NCBI RefSeq assembly: GCF_003751625.1
Contig: NZ_RJUL01000001.1
Location: 50,253 to 114,252 of the forward strand
Origin: Gallaecimonas pentaromativorans
Lineage (GTDB): Bacteria; Pseudomonadota; Gammaproteobacteria; Enterobacterales; Gallaecimonadaceae
DNA: 64,000 nt
Reading direction: 5' to 3'
Position numbers and translations under genes: made by a program. The notes beneath the pieces were generated by a model. It did no database searches, was not told the origin of the DNA, and saw nothing but the letters and a program-made list of their open reading frames with translations. How positions within the stretch are numbered: the stretch's first letter is position 1; the number at the start of each line of letters is the position of its first letter. Below, one piece after another: positions 50,109 through 59,883 of this stretch.

Positions 50109-52328
50109 ATGAGCCAGCATGTGCACTTGGCGCTGCTGGGGGTGAGCTGCGCCGGTTGTGTACGCGCCATTGAAAAGGCCCTGGACGGGGTCGATGGCGT
50201 GGACCAGGCCCAGGTTAACCTGGCCGATCGCAGCGCCCATATTGATGGCAGCGCCGACAGCGCAACCCTTATCAGTGCTATTCAGGCCGCCGGTTACGAC
50301 GCCCGTGAGCTAAGCGGCGACGACGAGAGCGATCTGGACACCCAGGCCCAAGCCGAAGCCGCTCACCTGAAAAAACTCTGGTGGCAATGCGGCGCCGGCT
50401 TGGCTTTGGGTGTGCCCTTAATGCTCTGGGGGCTGCTGGGCGGCGAAATGATGGCAATAAGCCCCACCAGCCGCCTTGTCTGGGGCCTGATTGGCCTGGT
50501 GACCCTTGCCATCATGGTGCTGGCCGGTGGCCACTTTTACCGGGGCGCCTTCAAGGCCTTTGGCCACCATCAGGCCAATATGGACACCCTTATCGCCCTT
50601 GGCACTGGCGCCGCCTGGCTCTATTCCATGGCGGTGTTGCTGCTGCCCCAAAGTTTCCCTGGCGAGGCGCGCCACCTTTATTTTGAAGCCAGCGTGATGA
50701 TCGTCGGCCTTATCAACCTAGGCCAGGCCTTAGAAGCGCGGGCCCGGGGCAAAACCTCTCAGGCTTTGCGGCGGCTCTTGGATCTCAAGGCCAAGACCGC
50801 CCGGGTGATCCGCGGCAAGCAAGAATCGGACATCCCGGTCGCGGCGGTGGCCAAGGGCGACAAGCTTCGGCTGCGCCCCGGCGAGACAGTGCCGGTAGAT
50901 GGCGAAGTGGTTGAAGGCAGCGGCCTTGTTAACGAGAGCATGCTCACCGGCGAGCCCCTGGCTCAGGAAAAGGCTGCCGGTGCCAGCCTTAAAGCCGGCA
51001 CCTTGCTGGAAAAAGGCACCCTGGTCTTTACCGCCACCGGTGTCGGCAAAGACACCGCCTTGGCCCGCATCATCGAGCAGGTGAAAAAAGCCCAGGGATC
51101 GCGGCCCAGCATCGGCCGCCTGGCCGACAACATTGCCGCCGTGTTTGTACCGGTGGTGATGGTGCTGGCCCTGGTCGCCACCCTGGTCTGGTACAACCTG
51201 GGGCCAGCCCCGGCGGTCAGCCACGCCCTGGTGGTGCTGACCTCGGTGCTCATTATCGCCTGCCCCTGCGCCCTTGGCCTTGCCACGCCGATGTCGGTGA
51301 TGGTGGGGGTCGGCAAGGCCGCCGAGGCCGGTGTGCTGATTCGTAACGGCGAGGCGCTGCAAACCCTCAGCCACATCGACACCCTGGTGCTGGATAAAAC
51401 CGGTACCCTCACCGAGGGCAAGCCCCAGGTGGTGGAAGTTAATACCTTTACCGACACCGACATCAAGCCCCTGGTCAAAGCCCTGGAGCAAGGCTCCGAA
51501 CACCCATTGGCCAGTGCCCTGCTGGAATGGGCGGGGGAGGTAGAGGCCGCCGCTCTGCACGACTTTGACACCCTGGCCGGCAAAGGGGTTAAAGCCAGCC
51601 TTGATGGCGCGCCGCTGCTGCTGGGTAACCACAAGCTGATGGCCCAGTACCACATCGCCCTAGACGCTGGCGAAAGCGCAACAAACGCCATGATGGAGCA
51701 AGGCGCCACCCCGGTGTATCTGGCCCGTGGCGATGCACTGCTGGCGGTCTTTGCCGTGGCCGACCCCATCAAGCACGACACCCAGGCTGCCCTTGATGGC
51801 CTCAAAAAACAGGGACTGCGGCTGGTGCTGTTGTCCGGTGACCGCCAGGGCACCGCCGAAGCGGTAGCCCGCAAGCTCGGTATCGACGAGGTGATTGCCG
51901 AAGTGCTTCCCGAGCAAAAGGCCGAGACCATCACCCGGCTGCAAAGCGAGGGGCGTAGCGTTGCCATGGTCGGCGACGGCATCAACGACGCCCCGGCCCT
52001 GGCTGCCGCCAATGTGGGCATGGCCATGGGCACTGGCACCGACGTGGCCATGGAATCGGCAGATTTGACCCTGATGCGCGGCTCGTTGCTGGTGGTGGAA
52101 GACGCCATCGCCATCTCTCGCGCCACTATCGGCAACATCAAGCAAAACCTGTTCGGCGCCTTTATCTACAACAGCCTGGGCATTCCCCTGGCGGCGGGCC
52201 TGTTGTATCCCTTCACCGGCTGGCTGCTCAGCCCGGTGGTGGCAGGGGCGGCCATGGCGCTGTCTTCGGTGACGGTAGTGAGTAACGCCAACCGACTGCG
52301 CTTTTTCAAAGGGGCAGGCAAGGCATGA
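50109..52328 (+). CDS. copA: Copper-exporting P1B-type ATPase CopA
   Basis: 739 residues. Exports Cu(I) from the cytoplasm using ATP. One N-terminal HMA domain (about 3-66) with C-A-G-C, then a membrane region; the ion-binding motif CPC is in IIACPCALGLATPMSVMVG, the phosphorylated Asp in LVLDKTGTLTEG, the nucleotide-domain His-Pro in GSEHPLASALL, the TGE-type actuator loop in MLTGEPLAQEK and the hinge in MVGDGINDAPALAAANVGMAMG. Late helix words YNSLGIPLAAGLLYP and MALSSVTVVSNANRLR mark copper (not zinc) pumps. Confidence 0.96.
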   Translation: MSQHVHLALLGVSCAGCVRAIEKALDGVDGVDQAQVNLADRSAHIDGSADSATLISAIQAAGYDARELSGDDESDLDTQAQAEAAHLKKLWWQCGAGLALGVPLMLWGLLGGEMMAISPTSRLVWGLIGLVTLAIMVLAGGHFYRGAFKAFGHHQANMDTLIALGTGAAWLYSMAVLLLPQSFPGEARHLYFEASVMIVGLINLGQALEARARGKTSQALRRLLDLKAKTARVIRGKQESDIPVAAVAKGDKLRLRPGETVPVDGEVVEGSGLVNESMLTGEPLAQEKAAGASLKAGTLLEKGTLVFTATGVGKDTALARIIEQVKKAQGSRPSIGRLADNIAAVFVPVVMVLALVATLVWYNLGPAPAVSHALVVLTSVLIIACPCALGLATPMSVMVGVGKAAEAGVLIRNGEALQTLSHIDTLVLDKTGTLTEGKPQVVEVNTFTDTDIKPLVKALEQGSEHPLASALLEWAGEVEAAALHDFDTLAGKGVKASLDGAPLLLGNHKLMAQYHIALDAGESATNAMMEQGATPVYLARGDALLAVFAVADPIKHDTQAALDGLKKQGLRLVLLSGDRQGTAEAVARKLGIDEVIAEVLPEQKAETITRLQSEGRSVAMVGDGINDAPALAAANVGMAMGTGTDVAMESADLTLMRGSLLVVEDAIAISRATIGNIKQNLFGAFIYNSLGIPLAAGLLYPFTGWLLSPVVAGAAMALSSVTVVSNANRLRFFKGAGKA

Positions 52329-52966
52329 GCGTGACCCCAGAGGAACTGGGCCGCCAGCTGCGCCAGCCCGAAGGCGCCCTCGGCCTGAAAGTGGCCGAGG
52401 GGATGAATAAGACCAATGCGCAAATCATCCAGTACTGCCAAGAGGCCTTGGCCCTGGTGGACGGCGAGCAGCTTTTAGAAGTGGGCCCCGGCAACGGCGC
52501 CCATGCGGCGGATCTGTTGGCTGGTTTGCCCCATTGCCGCTACCTGGGCCTTGATAGCGCCAGCGCCATGGTGGCGGCCGCCCGCGAAAAGCCTCACCCG
52601 CAGCTTGCCTTTATGGAAGGCGACCTGCTGGCTTTTACCCCAGCCCAGCTTTTTGACAAGGTGCTGACCATCAACACCGCGTATTTCTGGCAGCCCTTGG
52701 CACCAGCCCTGGCGCAGCTTAACCGCTGCCTGAAACTGGGCGGCACTTTGGTGCTGGGGGTGCGTTCCAGGGCCACCATGGCCGGCCAGCCGCAGTTTGC
52801 CGAGGGCTTTTGTTTTTTTGATGGCCCCGAGCTCGCCAGCGCCCTTGAGAGCTGTGGTTTTCGGGTCAGTTGGCAAAAAAGGCCCGAGCGCAGCGTAACC
52901 ATCCTTGGCAATGTCTTGGAAAAAGAAGCGCTTATCTTTACCGCCATCAAGGAGGCAGCATGTTAG
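52325..52966 (+). CDS. Class I SAM-dependent methyltransferase
   Basis: 213 residues, start overlapping the copA stop by four bases (ATGA). Methyltransferase motif I is LLEVGPGNGAHAADLL, followed by the acidic LGLDSAS and a post-motif NTAYFW. It belongs to the UbiE/Methyltransf_11 type. Translational coupling to copA suggests a role in copper tolerance, but the substrate is unknown. Confidence 0.85.
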   Translation: MSVTPEELGRQLRQPEGALGLKVAEGMNKTNAQIIQYCQEALALVDGEQLLEVGPGNGAHAADLLAGLPHCRYLGLDSASAMVAAAREKPHPQLAFMEGDLLAFTPAQLFDKVLTINTAYFWQPLAPALAQLNRCLKLGGTLVLGVRSRATMAGQPQFAEGFCFFDGPELASALESCGFRVSWQKRPERSVTILGNVLEKEALIFTAIKEAAC

Positions 52967-53313
52967 TCAACCTTATCGGCCTGTTGGCCATCGCCTTTGT
53001 GGTGTTCTGGTTTTGGCCCCGCAAGGGCGCCAGCAAGGCCACCCCAGGCAATAGCGAGGCCACCATCGTAGTGGACGGCGGCGTGTACGAGCCCGAGCGG
53101 CCGGTGCGCCCGGCCGGCCAGCCCATCACCCTGACTTTTTTGCGAAAAGACGCCTCGGCCTGCGCCCAGTGGGTGCTGTTTGACGGGGTAGACGCCAGCA
53201 CCGAACTGCCCATCGGCAAGCCCCACACCCTCACCTTGCCGCCCCTGGCGCCGGGGGAATACGTGTTTCATTGCCAGATGAACATGTACCGCGGCACCCT
53301 GGTGGTGAAATAG
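52960..53313 (+). CDS. Membrane-anchored cupredoxin-like protein
   Basis: 117 residues from ATG 52960 behind GGAGG, overlapping the methyltransferase end. One N-terminal helix (LVNLIGLLAIAFVVFWFW) anchors a cupredoxin domain. The end reads APGEYVFHCQMNMYRGTLVV, a C-x-M-type copper loop with His before Cys and Met after; DASACAQWVLFDG lies before. It probably binds copper at the outer face of the inner membrane next to CopA. Confidence 0.85.
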   Translation: MLVNLIGLLAIAFVVFWFWPRKGASKATPGNSEATIVVDGGVYEPERPVRPAGQPITLTFLRKDASACAQWVLFDGVDASTELPIGKPHTLTLPPLAPGEYVFHCQMNMYRGTLVVK

Positions 53314-53369
53314 CGGCGATCCAAAGGCTGATTAGCGCCGTAAGAGCCTGAAAAAATGGCGCTAATCGT

Positions 53370-53852
53370 ATGAGCTCACAACACAAACTCCTGTCTTTAC
53401 TGATCTGCCTGGTGCTGGTTGGCATCACCGGCGCCCTCGGGGCCATGGCATCGGTGGATGCCAAAGTCTTTTATGCCAGCCTTAGCCAACCGTCCTGGGC
53501 GCCGCCTCCTTGGCTGTTCGGCCCGGTGTGGACCGCCCTGTACCTGATGATGGCCCTGTCCCTGTGGCGCTACGGCCAAAGCCCCGGCAAACAAAAGTGG
53601 CCCCAGCGGCTGTTTTTGCTGCAACTGGGGGTCAACGCCCTGTGGTCCTGGCTGTTCTTCAGCTGGCACCAGGGCGCCCTGGCGATGCTGGATGTGCTGG
53701 CGCTACTGGTGCTGATTGGCGCCTGCATTCGCGGCTTTTACCCGGTAAATCGCCTGGCTGCCTGGCTGCTGGTGCCCTATTTGGCCTGGGTGAGCTTTGC
53801 CGCCTTGCTGACCTTCAGCCTCTGGCAAGGCAACAGCCATTTACTGGGTTAA
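53370..53852 (+). CDS. TspO/MBR family tryptophan-rich sensory protein
   Basis: 160 residues with five transmembrane helices. Signature: LSQPSWAPPPWLFGPVWTALYLMMALSLW, then QLGVNALWSWLFF. TspO proteins bind porphyrins and act in stress or tetrapyrrole regulation. It follows the copper operon by 56 bases with no clear terminator, so partial cotranscription is possible. Confidence 0.93.
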   Translation: MSSQHKLLSLLICLVLVGITGALGAMASVDAKVFYASLSQPSWAPPPWLFGPVWTALYLMMALSLWRYGQSPGKQKWPQRLFLLQLGVNALWSWLFFSWHQGALAMLDVLALLVLIGACIRGFYPVNRLAAWLLVPYLAWVSFAALLTFSLWQGNSHLLG

Positions 53853-53901
53853 GTCGAGCCCGGCTTTGGGTACACTGGCCCAAAACCTTGCAGGACCAAC
53901 G

Positions 53902-54777
53902 ATGCAGCAGCCCAGCCGGGCGCTGGTGGTGGAAGGCGGCGCCATGCGCGGCATCTTCGCCACTGGCGTCCTCGATGCCTTTTTAGAACACCGCTACCGT
54001 CCCTTCGATTTTTGCCTGGGGGTCTCGGCCGGTTCGACCAACCTTGCCGCTTGGCTTGCCGGGCAGCAGCGCCGTAACTACAAGGTGATCACCGACTACT
54101 CCTGCCGGCCCGAGTTTATCTCCCTTGGCCGCTTTTTAAGGGGCGGCCACTGGCTCGACCTCGACTGGCTGTGGGAGGTGACCATCCGCGAAATCCGCCT
54201 GGATCTCGACGCCTTTGCCGCCCAGCCGGTGCCCCTTTATGTGGTCACCACCCGGGTAGATAACGGCAAGGCCGCCTATATCAAGGCCGATGCGGGCAAC
54301 CTGGAACAGCTGCTCAAAGCCTCTTGCGCCGTGCCCCTGGCCTACCGCAGCAACCCCTGCCTTGACGGCATTGCCATGACCGACGGCGGCGTGGCCGACT
54401 CCATTCCGGTTATCGAGGCATACAACAAAGGGGCGCGCGACATCACCGTGGTGCTATCGCGGCCCCTTGGCTATCGCAAAAAGCCCGCCAAGGCGCCCTG
54501 GCTCACCAAAAGGCTGCTAACAGGCTACCCGGCTCTCGCCGAGGCCATGGTCAACCGCCATCTAAGCTATAACGCTGCCATCGATTTTATCGAGCGGCCC
54601 CCGGCCGATTGCAAAGTGCGGGTCATAGCCCCCGGGGATGGCTTTAAGGTCGGGCGCACCACCACCGACAAAGCCCGCCTCGACGCCGGTTACGCCATGG
54701 GCCTTGCCAGTGGCCAGGCCGCCTGGGAATCTGGACAGCCCAGCGCCCCCTCAGGCAGACTCGAAACCCTTCCTTAG
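53902..54777 (+). CDS. Patatin-like phospholipase (YjjU type)
   Basis: 291 residues from ATG 53902. The patatin features are present: oxyanion loop EGGAMRGIFATGVLDAF, nucleophile elbow GVSAGS (Ser in G-x-S-x-G) and catalytic Asp in MTDGGVADSIPV. Cytoplasmic, without signal peptide. YjjU-type proteins are predicted lipid hydrolases; the substrate is unknown. An upstream ATG at 53866 has weaker context. Confidence 0.9.
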   Translation: MQQPSRALVVEGGAMRGIFATGVLDAFLEHRYRPFDFCLGVSAGSTNLAAWLAGQQRRNYKVITDYSCRPEFISLGRFLRGGHWLDLDWLWEVTIREIRLDLDAFAAQPVPLYVVTTRVDNGKAAYIKADAGNLEQLLKASCAVPLAYRSNPCLDGIAMTDGGVADSIPVIEAYNKGARDITVVLSRPLGYRKKPAKAPWLTKRLLTGYPALAEAMVNRHLSYNAAIDFIERPPADCKVRVIAPGDGFKVGRTTTDKARLDAGYAMGLASGQAAWESGQPSAPSGRLETLP

Positions 54778-54800
54778 TTTTTCCCAGGTAGCCACCGCCT

Positions 54801-56447
54801 TTGCATTCGCCCATCCCATCAAACACCTCACCCCAAGAACTGAGCCATATCCTCGATAAGCTCGGCGAAGGGGTGCTGCTGACCGATGCCCAGCACAAGG
54901 TGAGCTTTGCCAACCCTGCCGCCTGCCAGGCGCTGGGGGTAGAGCGCCCCGAGGGTTTGGCACTGGCGATGCTGCTACCGGCTATTGCTCCTTATCTTGT
55001 GTCGCTGGCCACCAGCCCCCAGGCAAGCCTTGCCGGCTTGCAGGTCGAGCAAAGCGGCCAGGGTGAAACCCGGCACCTGAAAGTGAGCCTGGAGCCGCGC
55101 CTTGACCCGAAGCAAAGCCCCATCGGCTTTTTGGTGTTCATCAAAGACATTTCCGGCACCGTCCAGGACAGGGCCGAGCTTCGGGACCAAAACGCTCGCC
55201 TTGAAGCCATTATCAACGGCACCCGGGCCGGCACCTGGGAGTGGAACGTGCAGACCGACCAAACCCGCATCAACGAGCGCTGGGCGCAGATGCTCGGTTA
55301 CACCCGGGCCGAGCTCGAGCCCATGAGCGGCGAGGTGTTCAAGACCCTGGCCCACCCCGACGACATTGTCTTTTCCGACGAAAAGCTGGCCCTGCATTTT
55401 GCTGGCAAGCTGCCTTTTTACGAACAGATTTGCCGGCTGCGCCACAAGGACGGCCATTGGGTGTGGGTACACGACCGAGGCCAGCTCACCAGCCGCGACA
55501 GCGACGGCCACCCCTTGCTGGTTACCGGCACCCATATCGACATCACCGAGTCGCGCCTGGCCGAAGAGCGCCTCAATAAACTGGCCCAAAGCGTGCCGGG
55601 GGTGATTTACCAATACGCCCTGGGCCCTGATGGCCATTCCTGGTTCCCCTATGCCAGCCAAGGGATCCGCGCCATTTACGGCTTGTCGCCGCAGCAGGTC
55701 ACCTCTGATGCCAGCCTGGTGTTTGAGCGGCTCCACCCCGATGATGCCGAAGCGGTAGCCGACAGCATCCGCAGCTCTGCCCGCACCCTGGGCAAATGGC
55801 ACTGCCAGTACCGGGTCAAGCTGGATGACCGGCAGATCTGGGTAGAAGGTAACGCGGTGCCGGAGAAACTCGAAGACGGCACCATCCTCTGGCACGGCAT
55901 CATTACCGACATCACCGAGCGCAAGCACCTTGAAGAGCAGCTGCGGATATTGTCCATCACCGATGAGCTGACCGGGCTTTTCAACCGCCGCCATTTGTTT
56001 AAGGTCATCGACGATACCTTCCACCAATTCCAGCGCTACCAGACGCCCTTTTCGCTGCTGCTTATCGACATTGACCACTTCAAGGCCATCAACGACGGCC
56101 ACGGCCACCCAGTGGGAGACGAGGTGCTTAAAGTGCTGGCGGCGCTGTTTGGCCAATCGCTGCGGCGCACCGATGTGGCCGGACGCATCGGCGGCGAGGA
56201 GTTTTTGGTGCTGCTAACGGGCACTGAGGCCAAAGGGGCAGCCCAGGCCGCCCAGCAGCTGTGCCAGCAATTTGCCGCCATGGCCCTGGACGACGGCCGC
56301 CAGGGGCAATTTAGTGCAACATTGAGTATCGGGGTTGCCACCGTCAGCGCGGATGACAAGGACCCCACCGCCTTGGTAAAACGGGCCGACCAGGCGGTCT
56401 ATCAAGCCAAACGCCACGGCCGTAACCAAGTGTGGACCGCCGACTAA
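54801..56447 (+). CDS. PAS-containing diguanylate cyclase
   Basis: 548 residues from TTG 54801; an alternative start cannot be excluded. It is soluble, with three successive PAS-type segments (about 15-125, 128-255, 260-375), each ending in an FVIKDI/THIDITES/IITDITERK-like border. The GGDEF domain follows: TDELTGLFNRRHLFKVIDD, the DIDHFKAINDGHGHPVGDEVL metal and substrate region, and active site GGEEF in AGRIGGEEFLVLL. It should make cyclic-di-GMP. No RxxD inhibition site is evident before GGEEF. Confidence 0.92.
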   Translation: MHSPIPSNTSPQELSHILDKLGEGVLLTDAQHKVSFANPAACQALGVERPEGLALAMLLPAIAPYLVSLATSPQASLAGLQVEQSGQGETRHLKVSLEPRLDPKQSPIGFLVFIKDISGTVQDRAELRDQNARLEAIINGTRAGTWEWNVQTDQTRINERWAQMLGYTRAELEPMSGEVFKTLAHPDDIVFSDEKLALHFAGKLPFYEQICRLRHKDGHWVWVHDRGQLTSRDSDGHPLLVTGTHIDITESRLAEERLNKLAQSVPGVIYQYALGPDGHSWFPYASQGIRAIYGLSPQQVTSDASLVFERLHPDDAEAVADSIRSSARTLGKWHCQYRVKLDDRQIWVEGNAVPEKLEDGTILWHGIITDITERKHLEEQLRILSITDELTGLFNRRHLFKVIDDTFHQFQRYQTPFSLLLIDIDHFKAINDGHGHPVGDEVLKVLAALFGQSLRRTDVAGRIGGEEFLVLLTGTEAKGAAQAAQQLCQQFAAMALDDGRQGQFSATLSIGVATVSADDKDPTALVKRADQAVYQAKRHGRNQVWTAD

Positions 56448-56486
56448 ATCGCCCACCTACAGGCGTTAACGCCACAGGAGCCGCAG

Positions 56487-57182
56487 ATGATAGACCTCTA
56501 CTACTGGCCCACCCCCAACGGCCACAAAATCACCCTTTTCCTTGAAGAAGCCGGCCTTGAGTACCGCATCGTGCCGGTGGATATCAGCGCCGGTGACCAG
56601 TTCAAACCCGAGTTTCTGGCCTTCTCCCCCAATAACCGCATGCCGGCCATCATCGACCATGCCCCGGCCGATGGCGGCCAGGCCATCACGGTGTTCGAGT
56701 CCGGCGCCATCTTGCAATACTTAGCGGACAAAACCCGCCAGTTCTGGCCCAAAGATGTGCGGGCGCACAACACCGTTAACGAATGGCTGTTCTGGCAGGT
56801 GGGCGGCCTTGGGCCCATGGCCGGGCAAAACCACCATTTTGGTGTTTATGCGCCGGAGAAAATCGACTACGCCATCAACCGCTACGTCAACGAAACCAAC
56901 CGTCTGTACGGGGTGCTCAACAAGCGCCTTGAAGGCCGCGATTTTATTGCCGGCAGCGACTACTCCATTGCCGACATGGCCTGCTACCCCTGGATAGTGC
57001 CCCATGAACGCCAGCAGCAGGATCTCAACCAGTTCCCCCACCTCAAACGCTGGTTCGAGGCCATCGCCAAGCGCCCGGCCACCCTCAGGGCCTACGCCAA
57101 AGGCGAAGCGGTGAGCAACAACCGCGCCACCGTTACCGAGCAGGGCAAACAAGTGCTGTTTGGCCAAAAGGCCCGCACCTGA
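56487..57182 (+). CDS. yfcG: YfcG-type glutathione S-transferase family disulfide reductase
   Basis: 231 residues; ATG behind CAGGAG. It aligns along E. coli YfcG: MIDLYYWPTPNGHKITLFLEEAGLEYRI, FSPNNRMPAIIDH, TVFESGAILQYLADKT and WLFWQVGGLGPMAGQNHHF. In the Nu-class GSTs the Thr-Pro-Asn near the start binds glutathione disulfide, and the enzymes have disulfide-bond reductase activity with weak GST activity. Confidence 0.93.
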   Translation: MIDLYYWPTPNGHKITLFLEEAGLEYRIVPVDISAGDQFKPEFLAFSPNNRMPAIIDHAPADGGQAITVFESGAILQYLADKTRQFWPKDVRAHNTVNEWLFWQVGGLGPMAGQNHHFGVYAPEKIDYAINRYVNETNRLYGVLNKRLEGRDFIAGSDYSIADMACYPWIVPHERQQQDLNQFPHLKRWFEAIAKRPATLRAYAKGEAVSNNRATVTEQGKQVLFGQKART

Positions 57183-57256
57183 CCGCAGCGGGCGCACTTG
57201 CGCCCGCCCATCGCTTTGCCGACAATGCACTTTTGTGCCCAGGCCCGGCCCTTGTT

Positions 57257-58450
57257 ATGTTCGACCCCATCGCCTTTCGCGCCCAATTTCCCAGCCTCTG
57301 CCAGCCCGAGATCTACCTCGACAACGGCGCCAGCACCCAAACCGCTGCGGCGGTTCTTAACGCCATGGACAGCTACTACCGCGAATACCGGGCCAATGTG
57401 CATCGCGGCAGCCACAGTTGGGCTGAGCGCGCCACCAGCGCCGTGGAAGCAGCCAGGGACAGCATTCAGAGCCTTATCAATGCCGCCGACCGCCGGGCCG
57501 TGGTTTTTACCAGCGGCACCACCGCCGCCATCAATCTCGTGGCCTGGGGGCTGATTGATTACTTCCAGCCCGGTGACCGGATCTTGGTCAGCGCCATGGA
57601 GCACCACGCCAACCTGGTGCCCTGGCAGCTGCTGGCCAGGCGCACCGGCGCCGTTATCGAGGTTATCCCCCTAAAGGACGATGCCAGCCTGGACATGGCC
57701 GCCTATGAGGCGCTGCTGGCCAACAAACCCAAGCTGGTGGCCTGCTGCCATGTGTCCAACACCCTGGGGCTGATAAACCCGGTGGAGGCCATCTGCGCCA
57801 AGGCCCGCCAGGCCGGGGCCCTGACCCTTATCGACGGCGCCCAGGCCATCGCCCACCTCAAGGTGGATATTCAGGCTATCGGCTGCGATTTTTACGCCTT
57901 CTCCGGCCATAAGATGTTTGGCCCTACCGGGGTGGGAGTGTTGGCCGGGCGCCTTGAGAGCCTGGGGGAGTTGCTGCCCTTTATGGGGGGCGGCGAGATG
58001 ATCGACAAGGTGAGCTTTGAGGGCGTCACCTTCAACGCCCTGCCCCACCGCCTGGAAGCGGGCACCGGCCCCATCAGCGAGATAATCGGCCTGGGGGCGG
58101 CGGCAAACATGCTGCAATCCTTGGACGCATCAGCCTACGAAGCCGAGCTCACCGCCTTGTTGCTGGACGGCCTTGCGGCGCTGCCGGTCAAGGTGCTGGG
58201 CCAGGGGCCAAGGGTGAGTCTGGTATCCATCAGCGTCGACGGGGTGCACCATAGCGATCTGGCCCATTACCTTGCCGGCAAGGGCATTGCGGTGCGGGCC
58301 GGCCACCACTGCACCCAGCCACTGCATCAGCTGTTGGGCTTGCCGGGCTCGCTGCGCCTGGCAGTTGCGCCCTACAATACAAAGCAGGAGCTGCAACATT
58401 GCCTGGCCGCCCTGGCCGAGGCGATAGCACTATTTCAGGAGATGGCATGA
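57257..58450 (+). CDS. csdA: Cysteine desulfurase CsdA
   Basis: 397 residues from ATG 57257 (MFDPIAFRAQFPSL). A PLP enzyme that takes sulfur from cysteine. The PLP Lys lies in YAFSGHKMFGPTGVGVL, the cofactor-binding His-Asp in IDGAQAIAHLKVD, and the active Cys in RAGHHCTQPLH. Being paired with a SufE-type gene that overlaps its stop by four bases supports CsdA over SufS or IscS. Confidence 0.93.
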   Translation: MFDPIAFRAQFPSLCQPEIYLDNGASTQTAAAVLNAMDSYYREYRANVHRGSHSWAERATSAVEAARDSIQSLINAADRRAVVFTSGTTAAINLVAWGLIDYFQPGDRILVSAMEHHANLVPWQLLARRTGAVIEVIPLKDDASLDMAAYEALLANKPKLVACCHVSNTLGLINPVEAICAKARQAGALTLIDGAQAIAHLKVDIQAIGCDFYAFSGHKMFGPTGVGVLAGRLESLGELLPFMGGGEMIDKVSFEGVTFNALPHRLEAGTGPISEIIGLGAAANMLQSLDASAYEAELTALLLDGLAALPVKVLGQGPRVSLVSISVDGVHHSDLAHYLAGKGIAVRAGHHCTQPLHQLLGLPGSLRLAVAPYNTKQELQHCLAALAEAIALFQEMA

Positions 58451-58824
58451 GCCTGTTTGACGACTTTGCCGCCGAGAAGCACTTCGAAGGTCGCACCCGT
58501 TTTTTGCTGAGCCTGGCCCGCACCTTGCCGCTGCTGGACAGCAAATCCGCCAGTGATGAAGTGAGCGGCTGCGAGGCCAAAACCTGGCTGCATCTTGACA
58601 CCAGCACGGGCCGGGTCAACCTGCGCGGCGACAGCGAAGCGCGCATTGTCAAAGGGTTGATGGCGCTGCTGTTCAGCCTGTTTGAAGGCCTGCCTGTCAA
58701 AGACGCCAAGGCCATTAACGCCCGCCAAGCCTTCGAGCAGGCAGGCCTTGCCCGCTTTTTAAGCCCTAGCCGCAGCAACGGCCTTTACGCCATGTTGGAG
58801 CGCATCGAACAGGGCCTTGCTTGA
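58447..58824 (+). CDS. csdE: Sulfur acceptor protein CsdE (SufE family)
   Basis: 125 residues, start inside the csdA stop (ATGA). SufE-like fold with the sulfur-accepting Cys42 in EVSGCEAKTWLHLD. It collects sulfur from CsdA. In E. coli csdA-csdE is followed by tcdA; here a transporter gene lies between them and tcdA is on the other strand. Confidence 0.92.
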   Translation: MSLFDDFAAEKHFEGRTRFLLSLARTLPLLDSKSASDEVSGCEAKTWLHLDTSTGRVNLRGDSEARIVKGLMALLFSLFEGLPVKDAKAINARQAFEQAGLARFLSPSRSNGLYAMLERIEQGLA

Positions 58825-58935
58825 TATGGACGAAGTGCCAGCGCACTTTGCCAGCCAACTTGAGCGCACCCATCGCCAAGCATGGATAGCGGTTGCCGCC
58901 ACCAACGCCAGTTCGATTCATTAACAGGGAAGCTC

Positions 58936-59883
58936 ATGCTGGCAGGATTGCTGTACGCCATCGCCGCAGGCCTATTGTGGGGCCTTATCTTTATCGGCCC
59001 GCTGCTGGTGCCCGATTACCCGGCCGCCTTGCAATCAACCGGCCGCTATCTCGCCCTTGGATTGGTGGCGCTGCCCCTTGCCTGGCAGCAGCGCCGGGCG
59101 CTGGCTACCCTCAGCCGGCGCGACTGGCAACTGGCGTTGCTGCTGGCCCTTATCGGCAACCTTTTGTATTACTGCGGGGTAGCCGGTGCCGTGCTGCGGG
59201 TGGGCGCACCCATCGCCACCATGGTGGTGGGCACCTTGCCGGTGGTGATTGCCTTGGCCGCCAACTTTTTATACCGCGACCAAGAAGGGCAGTTGCGTTG
59301 GCCGGTAATGAGCGCGGCAGTGGCGCTGATGCTGGCCGGGTTGGGGCTGGTCAATATCAGTGAACTCAAAAGCGGCGCGGCCCACCTTGGCGGCGGGCAC
59401 TATCTGGAAGGCTTGTTGCTGGCGTTTTTTGCGGTGGCCTGCTGGAGCTGGTACGCCCTTAAAAATGCCCGCTGGCTGCGCACCAACCCAAGGCGCTCGC
59501 CGGCGGCCTGGGCCACGGCGCAGGGTCTGGCCACCTTGCCGTTATCAGTGCTGGGTTTTGCCCTGGCAAGCCTCTACCTGCACCTTGAGCAGCCGCAGTT
59601 TCCGTTGCCGCTGGGGCCACGCCCCGGCATCTTTGTGGCGCTGATGCTGGCCATTGCGGTGCTCTGTTCCTGGTTGGGTACCTTGTGCTGGAATGCCGCC
59701 AGCCAGCGCCTGCCGACCGTGCTGATGGGGCCGATGGCGGCCTTTGAGATCCTCACCGGCCTTGGCTACAGCTACGCCCTTCGCGGCCAATGGCCTGACG
59801 GCGCTACCTTGGCCGGTGTGCTTTGCATGGTGCTGGCCGTGGTGCTGACGGTGGCCGCCAAACACCGAAGCGCTAGGGCTTAA
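58936..59883 (+). CDS. DMT-family (EamA) transporter
   Basis: 315 residues from ATG 58936 behind AGGGAAG. Ten hydrophobic segments form two EamA halves (about 3-140 and 160-305). The words GLLWGLIFIGPLL and VLRVGAPIATMVVGTLPVVIAL are typical. Substrate unknown; many relatives export amino acids or metabolites. It overlaps the tail of tcdA by 11 bases on the opposite strand. Confidence 0.87.
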   Translation: MLAGLLYAIAAGLLWGLIFIGPLLVPDYPAALQSTGRYLALGLVALPLAWQQRRALATLSRRDWQLALLLALIGNLLYYCGVAGAVLRVGAPIATMVVGTLPVVIALAANFLYRDQEGQLRWPVMSAAVALMLAGLGLVNISELKSGAAHLGGGHYLEGLLLAFFAVACWSWYALKNARWLRTNPRRSPAAWATAQGLATLPLSVLGFALASLYLHLEQPQFPLPLGPRPGIFVALMLAIAVLCSWLGTLCWNAASQRLPTVLMGPMAAFEILTGLGYSYALRGQWPDGATLAGVLCMVLAVVLTVAAKHRSARA

